NCBI GenBank assembly: GCA_020161935.1
Contig: JAIUNI010000016.1
Location: 1 to 64,000, forward strand
DNA length: 64,000 nt
Origin: Chloroflexota bacterium
Lineage (GTDB): Bacteria > Chloroflexota > Anaerolineae > Aggregatilineales > Phototrophicaceae
Direction: 5' to 3'
Shown: positions 59,581-64,000 of the stretch, piece after piece
Position numbering within the stretch: position 1 is the stretch's first letter
Layout: each line of letters opens with the position of its first letter
Notes under the pieces: generated by a model
Seen by the model: only the letters and a program-made list of their open reading frames with translations
The model's database searches: none
Told to the model about the DNA's origin: nothing
Made by a program: the position numbers and the translations under genes

Positions 59581-60531
59581 ATGCGAACAATCGATTTATT
59601 TTCAGGTTGTGGCGGATTATCGCTCGGATTTCAGAATGCGGGTTTCGATATTGTAGCAGCATACGATAATTGGCAAGCTGCGATTCAAGTCTATAAACTT
59701 AATTTCGCGCACCCCATTTATCAAGTTGATCTCGGCAACCTTAGTAATTATGTTCAACTTGAAGAGTTGGCCCCTGATATGATTATTGGTGGGCCTCCAT
59801 GTCAAGATTATTCGAGTGCAGGTAAACGAGACGAATCGTTAGGGCGAGCTGATTTAACAATCACTTATGCCTCAATTGTTAGTAGCGTGAAACCGCAGTG
59901 GTTTGTTATGGAAAATGTCGAACGCATTATATCGAGTAAAAACTACAAAGAGGCCAAAAGAGTATTTCGGCAAGCGGGATATGCACTAACAGAGCATGTC
60001 TTAAATGCTTCCTTATGCGGTGTACCGCAGAACCGAAAGCGTCTTTTTTTAGTTGGGGAGCTAAATGGGATTGATGATGCCTTAACGCCCTATTTCATCA
60101 AAAATACGTCACTAGAAGCCATGACCGTCTATGACTACTTAGGAGATAGTCTTGGTATAGAATATTACTATCGGCATCCAAGAAGTTATGCGCGAAGGGC
60201 AGTGTTTAGTATACATGAACCCAGCCCAACTGTTCGTGGTGTTAACCGCCCTATTCCAGAGACCTATAAACGACATCCGGGTGATTCAGCGCCTGTTGGC
60301 CTGAATGTGCGACCTTTAACAACTCTGGAAAGAAGTTATCTGCAAACATTCCCTCAAAATTTCGTATTCAAAGGGTCGAAAACAGAACTTGAACAGCTAA
60401 TCGGTAATGCGGTTCCTGTTAAACTTGCCGAGTTCGTCGCCAATTGTATTAGGGAGTACATGCTTGATAAAGCGGAAGGCAAGCAAATTACTGCCGCTTC
60501 CAACGAACACTTGCAACTTTCGCTATTATAA
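59581..60531 (+). CDS. DNA cytosine-5 methyltransferase of a type II R-M system
   Basis: A 316-residue C5 methyltransferase. Motif I is DLFSGCGGLSLGFQNAGF (5-22), motif IV GGPPCQDYSSAG with catalytic Cys74, motif VI FVMENVERI and motif VIII QNRKRLFLVG; motif X is LIGNAVPVKLAEFV. The target-recognition segment between VIII and IX is short, about 90 residues. It protects the host from the endonuclease encoded just upstream, in line with M.HindV being a cytosine-5 enzyme. It is A+T-rich like its partner. Confidence 0.95.
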   Translation: MRTIDLFSGCGGLSLGFQNAGFDIVAAYDNWQAAIQVYKLNFAHPIYQVDLGNLSNYVQLEELAPDMIIGGPPCQDYSSAGKRDESLGRADLTITYASIVSSVKPQWFVMENVERIISSKNYKEAKRVFRQAGYALTEHVLNASLCGVPQNRKRLFLVGELNGIDDALTPYFIKNTSLEAMTVYDYLGDSLGIEYYYRHPRSYARRAVFSIHEPSPTVRGVNRPIPETYKRHPGDSAPVGLNVRPLTTLERSYLQTFPQNFVFKGSKTELEQLIGNAVPVKLAEFVANCIREYMLDKAEGKQITAASNEHLQLSLL

Positions 60532-60537
60532 AATGGC

Positions 60538-61389
60538 TCACCGCCCTGTAAAGTCGCGCAGGTAGAGGAAATCGTGGCCGATGCTGCGGCGGCTGAGTTT
60601 GGCGATGTTCGGCATGGTGCGCTTGTAGTGGTTGATCTTCACCCGCGACCACACCTTCTCCACGAAGTCACGCTCGAAACCTTCTTCGACCACCTCATCC
60701 ACCGTGTACCGTTCATCCACGAGCAGGAACAACACCTGATCGACATCGTTATACGTGTAGCCCAGTTCGCCCTCGTCGGTTTGCCCTTCCCACAGGTCGG
60801 CGGAAGGCGCTTTGTCGATGACCGGCTGCGGCACCCCCATCGCGCGGGAAAGCTGGCGCACCTGCGCTTTGTAGAGGTCAGCCAATGGGTGCAGCGCCAC
60901 GCCGCTGTCGCCGTAGATGGTCGAGTAGCCCAGCAGGAACTCGGTCTTATTGCTCGTCCCCATCACCAAGCCGCCGAACGCCACCGATTGGTCGTACAGC
61001 GTGACCATCCGCAGCCGCGCCATGATGTTGCCCTTGCGGAGGTTCGTCATATCGGGGAAGCGGTCAATCAGCGGGTCAGCCATCTCGGTAATCGGGCTGT
61101 CGAGGTAAGGGATGCCCAGCGACTCGATCACCAGTCCCGCGTCGTTGAGGCTGGCCGGGTTGGAGGTTTTATAGGGCATCCGCACCGCCAGTACGTTCTC
61201 CGCCCCCAGCGCCTCCACCGAGAGGTACGCCGAAAGCGCCGAGTCGATGCCGCCGGAAAGCCCCAGCACGGCGCGTTTCATCCCCGCTTTGGTGATCTGG
61301 TCACGGATAAACCCCGTCAGCATTTTACGGGCGATGTCGGTGTTAATGCTCAGGCGGTGGAGCAGGTCAGGTGCGGTTGTTGTGGTCAT
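60538..61389 (-). CDS. nadE: NH3-dependent NAD+ synthetase
   Basis: A 283-residue NAD synthetase that amidates deamido-NAD+ with ATP and ammonia. The PP-loop is LGLSGGIDSALSAYLS with SGGIDS at 45-50. MGTSNKTEFLLGYSTIYGDS is the second conserved motif, and KAPSADLWEGQTDEGELGYT the third. It lacks the N-terminal glutaminase domain, so it is the short ammonia-using form. It is the last of a minus-strand run of genes from the right edge, 34 bases after the Uma2 gene. Confidence 0.96.
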   Translation of the reverse strand: MTTTTAPDLLHRLSINTDIARKMLTGFIRDQITKAGMKRAVLGLSGGIDSALSAYLSVEALGAENVLAVRMPYKTSNPASLNDAGLVIESLGIPYLDSPITEMADPLIDRFPDMTNLRKGNIMARLRMVTLYDQSVAFGGLVMGTSNKTEFLLGYSTIYGDSGVALHPLADLYKAQVRQLSRAMGVPQPVIDKAPSADLWEGQTDEGELGYTYNDVDQVLFLLVDERYTVDEVVEEGFERDFVEKVWSRVKINHYKRTMPNIAKLSRRSIGHDFLYLRDFTGR

Positions 61390-61423
61390 AAATCATTTCC
61401 TCGGCTGGTGGGTTGTCGATGCT

Positions 61424-62074
61424 TTAGCCAAACATAACTTGAACGAGGCGACCGATTTCGCTGAACCCCGGCAGCTTTTCTTGCCAGAGGACGGCGACCG
61501 GAAAATGGAACTGTGGCAGCGCCTTTGAGCGATAAAATCCTCTTTCGTCGGGCAAGATTTCGTCGTAGATACCGTCCGCGTTCATTTGAAGGAAAATGGC
61601 ATCCTTCTTCTTATGGTTGACAATCCAATATTCCGGCACACCGCCAAGTTCGTACTCGCGGCGTTTGTCGACATAATCGGTACGCGAGTTGCCTTCGGAT
61701 ACGATCTCGATCACGAGGTTCGCAGGACCGATCACTTCATTCTGGTGCAGTTGGTCAAGCCGATCTTCGAGCAGTACAAGAATATCCGGCGCACGTGAGG
61801 AACGCACATCGGTCAGCCGCATAATCATCGGGTCGCCTAATACACGACCCACGACATAATCAAAATATGCACCAAACAGAAGCCGGAAAAAGTGAACGAG
61901 CGCATCGTGTCGCGCATCTATCGAAGGCATTTCGATGACTACTCCATTCACCCACTCCACATGCTGCCCATCAAAACCCTGCATGAACGCATCGTAGCTG
62001 ACATCCGTCGCGATAATCTTGCCAGATATTCGCACCTGACCGGGCATGTCGAGCGTCAAAGCAATTTTGTCCAT
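61424..62074 (-). CDS. Uma2 family protein
   Basis: A 216-residue protein of the Uma2 family, which has a PD-(D/E)xK nuclease fold. SYDAFMQGFDGQHVEWVNGV is the N-terminal pattern (E/D-W-V-N-G), RAPDILVLLEDRLDQLHQNE carries the PD motif, and NLVIEIVSEGNSRTDYVDKR followed by REYELGGVPEYWIVN has E-I-V-S and K/R-x-x-E-Y. Uma2 proteins are abundant in Chloroflexota and cyanobacteria and their role is unsettled. The ATG at 62074 has GGAG upstream; the TTG at 62083 is less likely. Confidence 0.9.
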   Translation of the reverse strand: MDKIALTLDMPGQVRISGKIIATDVSYDAFMQGFDGQHVEWVNGVVIEMPSIDARHDALVHFFRLLFGAYFDYVVGRVLGDPMIMRLTDVRSSRAPDILVLLEDRLDQLHQNEVIGPANLVIEIVSEGNSRTDYVDKRREYELGGVPEYWIVNHKKKDAIFLQMNADGIYDEILPDERGFYRSKALPQFHFPVAVLWQEKLPGFSEIGRLVQVMFG

Positions 62075-62124
62075 CGGTTGCAACTCCGCTGACTTATCCT
62101 GCTGTGTGCATCATTATAATGCGT

Positions 62125-62985
62125 TTACAAACGGCGGTTCGCGCTGTTAAAGCGTTGCAGCCAAGTACTGAGCTGGTCATCAGCCGCTTGCGGGTAATCA
62201 TATCCCAACTTGTTCGCGACCACCTGCGCCAGCCGGCGAAACAAGCTCACCATCTGCCGAAGCGCCGCCTGTAATTCGTCTGCGTTGTAACGGGCGAATA
62301 GGTCGGGCAGCGTGGCGAGTGTATCCGCATCCAACCACGAAGCCATAAAGCGCCCATCGTACCATGTGTCATAATCCGCGCCGTGTAAAACGTGGGCGTG
62401 CCATTCCATCATCGTTACCAGATTGAAGCGCATCTTGCAGTAGAGCATGGTGACTGCCCGCCACAAATCGCCGCGCTGGATAAACTTCGCCACCCGCGTC
62501 GCCGTAATCCAGAAGTTAGCCACTATTTGCCCGAAGCGTTCAGCCGTCGGCGCTTTAAAAGGGCGCAGCTTAACCTCAAAAGCCTTCGTCTGCGGATACT
62601 TATCCACCAGCACCCGCAGCCCACGCGCCAGCACATTCTGAAACGGCATCTGCGGCATTTGATCGGCTAATGAGTCGGCCTCGCCCACCTGCACAAACGT
62701 AAAATCACCCTTGATGACACCTTCGTAAACGGCGATCCACTCCGGCGCACCGTCATCGAGTATGTCCTGTTCTGCCAATAAGACACTGCCGAAGGTACTT
62801 AGCCATGTACGGTCATCACGATACAGGCTGGCATCGGTCGTGAGCAGCAGCAGGTCAAGGTCGGAAAGTTCATCGGCAGCATGTTCCGTTCGCGCCCGCG
62901 AGCCAACCACCAGCACGGCGCGGATGTCGTCCCGCGTCAGCGCCCATTCAGCTATCTGCTGCTCAAGTTGGTCGTAGGTCATCAT
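62125..62985 (-). CDS. nucleotidyltransferase, ANT(6)/AadK-like
   Basis: A 286-residue protein similar to aminoglycoside 6-adenylyltransferases. VLVVGSRARTEHAADELSDL and DLLLLTTD form the G-S-x(n)-D-x-D active site. YRDDRTWLSTFGSVLLAEQD and MPFQNVLARGLRVLVDKYP follow, then FWITATRVAKFIQRGDLWRA and CKMRFNLVTMMEWHAHVLHG, as in ANT(6). It may adenylylate streptomycin or an unknown small molecule; chromosomal members in non-producers often have no known resistance. ATG overlap with ComB-like gene (ATGATGA). Confidence 0.88.
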   Translation of the reverse strand: MMTYDQLEQQIAEWALTRDDIRAVLVVGSRARTEHAADELSDLDLLLLTTDASLYRDDRTWLSTFGSVLLAEQDILDDGAPEWIAVYEGVIKGDFTFVQVGEADSLADQMPQMPFQNVLARGLRVLVDKYPQTKAFEVKLRPFKAPTAERFGQIVANFWITATRVAKFIQRGDLWRAVTMLYCKMRFNLVTMMEWHAHVLHGADYDTWYDGRFMASWLDADTLATLPDLFARYNADELQAALRQMVSLFRRLAQVVANKLGYDYPQAADDQLSTWLQRFNSANRRL

Positions 62986-63692
62986 CCGGTTTGATCCGTG
63001 CTAACCTTCGACACCCTAATCACCCCGTCTACCATTTCTGCGACCAGCACGAAGTCAAAGAGGTCGCGCTGGAGGCACAGGAAAATATCCTCCGGTGGGA
63101 TGTGTTCTGCCCCACCGTGCAGCCAACCGTTAATCAACGGCGTGTTGATGCACTCCCACAGCGCGGCGTAGTGGTCGTAGGGTTTACCCGCGAGCAGATG
63201 CTCAAAATAAGCGGCGCAGGCTTCGTCCTCCGGTGCTTTTTCCAGCAGCCGCTGCCCCATCGCGACCATGCTCACCGTGTCGGGGTTTTGCTGCCGCACG
63301 TAGGCTGCAATCGCCTTCGCCATCACAAAGCTGCCGAGGATGACTTGCTGACTGCGCTTCATCGCCGCGACCACGCCCTGCGTACCGGCGCTCGTCCGCA
63401 GCACGACCGTTTTACCGTTCAGCTCTCCGGCTGGTAAGCGCAGTAACTCGGTTGGCGAGTTGCCGAAGTCGAAGCCGTCAATCTTGATGCCGTTATTCTC
63501 ACCCGCCAGCAAACACCCGTGCTTCTCGCGCAGGGCAAACGCTTCTTCGGCGGTTGAAACAAGGATCAGACTTTCAATACCAAGCGAGAATAAAACCGGA
63601 CTGGTGGTGAACGCCCGCAGCACGTCGATGATGATCGGCAGACCCTCGACCTGCTCCGCATCTGCCAACAAACTGCCGCGTCGAACGTTCAT
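62982..63692 (-). CDS. 2-phosphosulfolactate phosphatase (ComB) family protein
   Basis: A 236-residue protein. GLPIIIDVLRAFTTSPVLFS is the ComB signature, GCLLAGENNGIKIDGFDFGN and SPTELLRLPAGELNGKTVVL the following conserved segment, and RTSAGTQGVVAAMKRSQQVI the third. ComB hydrolyses 2-phosphosulfolactate in coenzyme M synthesis, but many bacteria without coenzyme M carry the family, so the substrate is uncertain. The ATG at 63692 has AAAGGGG upstream. Both ends overlap neighbouring genes by 4 bases, so it is coupled with the upstream gene and the nucleotidyltransferase. Confidence 0.9.
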   Translation of the reverse strand: MNVRRGSLLADAEQVEGLPIIIDVLRAFTTSPVLFSLGIESLILVSTAEEAFALREKHGCLLAGENNGIKIDGFDFGNSPTELLRLPAGELNGKTVVLRTSAGTQGVVAAMKRSQQVILGSFVMAKAIAAYVRQQNPDTVSMVAMGQRLLEKAPEDEACAAYFEHLLAGKPYDHYAALWECINTPLINGWLHGGAEHIPPEDIFLCLQRDLFDFVLVAEMVDGVIRVSKVSTDQTG

Positions 63693-64000
63693 CCCGCCGC
63701 CCCTTTGTTGAAGGTGCAAACCAGAATCTTGTGCGGGTAATCTTCCGAAACGGTGAGCTGTACCATATAGAAGTCGCCGCGCTCGCCTTCCACCACCACC
63801 AGCGCTTGGTGCTTATCAATGGCGACGATGCGGTCAATCCGCAGCTTGCCCGACACGCGGTAGATAGCCTTGAACTCGACCAACCGCGCTTTCGCCGCCG
63901 TGAACGCCAACGCTTCCGGCGCGTAATTCTCGTCGATGTAATCCCGCAGCCGCGAGAAATCGCCTTTGTTGTAGATGGTCAACTGGGCGATCACGCGCAT
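63689..64000 (-). CDS. hypothetical protein, 103 aa, at the window edge
   Basis: The frame begins with ATG exactly at the window end (MRVIAQLTIYNKGDFSRLRD), so it may be complete or may extend beyond. It is soluble: N-terminal strand and helix, then a strand-rich C-terminal half (VSGKLRIDRIVAIDKHQALV; GERGDFYMVQLTVSEDYPHK). The fold may resemble small NTF2-like or LOR-like barrels, but I do not recognise the family. Its stop overlaps the ComB-like start codon by ATGA. Confidence 0.65.
   Translation of the reverse strand: MRVIAQLTIYNKGDFSRLRDYIDENYAPEALAFTAAKARLVEFKAIYRVSGKLRIDRIVAIDKHQALVVVEGERGDFYMVQLTVSEDYPHKILVCTFNKGAAG

Overview
The window is a 64 kb piece of a moderately G+C-rich bacterial chromosome, densely coded on both strands in short operons. 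No rRNA, tRNA, phage or complete insertion sequence is visible. Several gene families point to Chloroflexota, probably an Anaerolineae-like lineage: secreted SH3/PA14 proteins, a three-repeat COG4315-type secreted protein, a very long membrane protein with a Chloroflexota-type C-terminal tail, a deazaflavin (F420)-type small oxidoreductase, DUF4342 and DUF3267 proteins, and many short GTAGGGGC-type palindromes. This placement is inferred from gene content and has not been tested phylogenetically.

Layout. 0.2-9.3 kb: metabolic genes (S33-type hydrolase, isocitrate/isopropylmalate dehydrogenase relative, alpha/beta hydrolase, aldo/keto reductase, GNAT, Gfo/Idh/MocA oxidoreductase, MFS transporter) and the remnant of a WYL-type regulator. 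9.4-18.2 kb: a PLAT-domain protein with a lipoprotein, a large membrane protein, cytidine deaminase, RecO with a degraded zinc site, a large helical protein and a tyrosine phosphatase. 18-26.9 kb: MerR/GyrI regulator, VOC protein, FtsH, then FHA protein, ECF sigma factor, ZAS-type zinc anti-sigma factor and thioredoxin reductase, which resembles a thiol-stress module; then an SDR and a RelE-type toxin-antitoxin pair. 26.9-36.4 kb: secreted SH3 proteins, carbonic anhydrase, SWIM, VOC and phosphoglycerate-mutase-like proteins, and a KDG-type sugar kinase. 36.5-41.9 kb: the Hen1-Pnkp RNA repair operon followed by two HEAT-repeat proteins. 41.9-46.7 kb: a LURP-one-like protein, a sigma/RskA-type anti-sigma pair divergent from the COG4315 protein, and an SDR. 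47.9-52.7 kb: a two-subunit aconitase X split by a HAD hydrolase, then GNAT and a MalY/PatB aminotransferase. 53-58.4 kb: a histidine kinase with an N-terminal transposase-like helix-turn-helix, a DEDDh exonuclease, and an amidohydrolase-hydrolase-SDR operon. 58.5-60.5 kb: an A+T-richer HindVP-type restriction-modification pair. 60.5-64 kb: a minus-strand run with NadE, Uma2, an ANT6-like nucleotidyltransferase, a ComB-like phosphatase and an unknown protein.

The intergenic DNA is unusually informative. Three repeat classes recur. (A) Short GTAGGGRC palindromes, one of which lies in frame inside a membrane protein gene. (B) A C-rich/G-rich element containing a stem with a 19-nt conserved loop; its stem sequence changes from copy to copy while pairing is largely kept. 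(C) Roughly 1 kb composite blocks of degenerate TAGTC/CAAGT tandem units at about 16.4-17.4 and 46.8-47.6 kb, with an inverted copy of part of the block at 32.5-32.7 kb. The best-understood defence or repair system is Hen1-Pnkp. The best candidate for something not well described is repeat class B, followed by the HTH-histidine kinase fusion.
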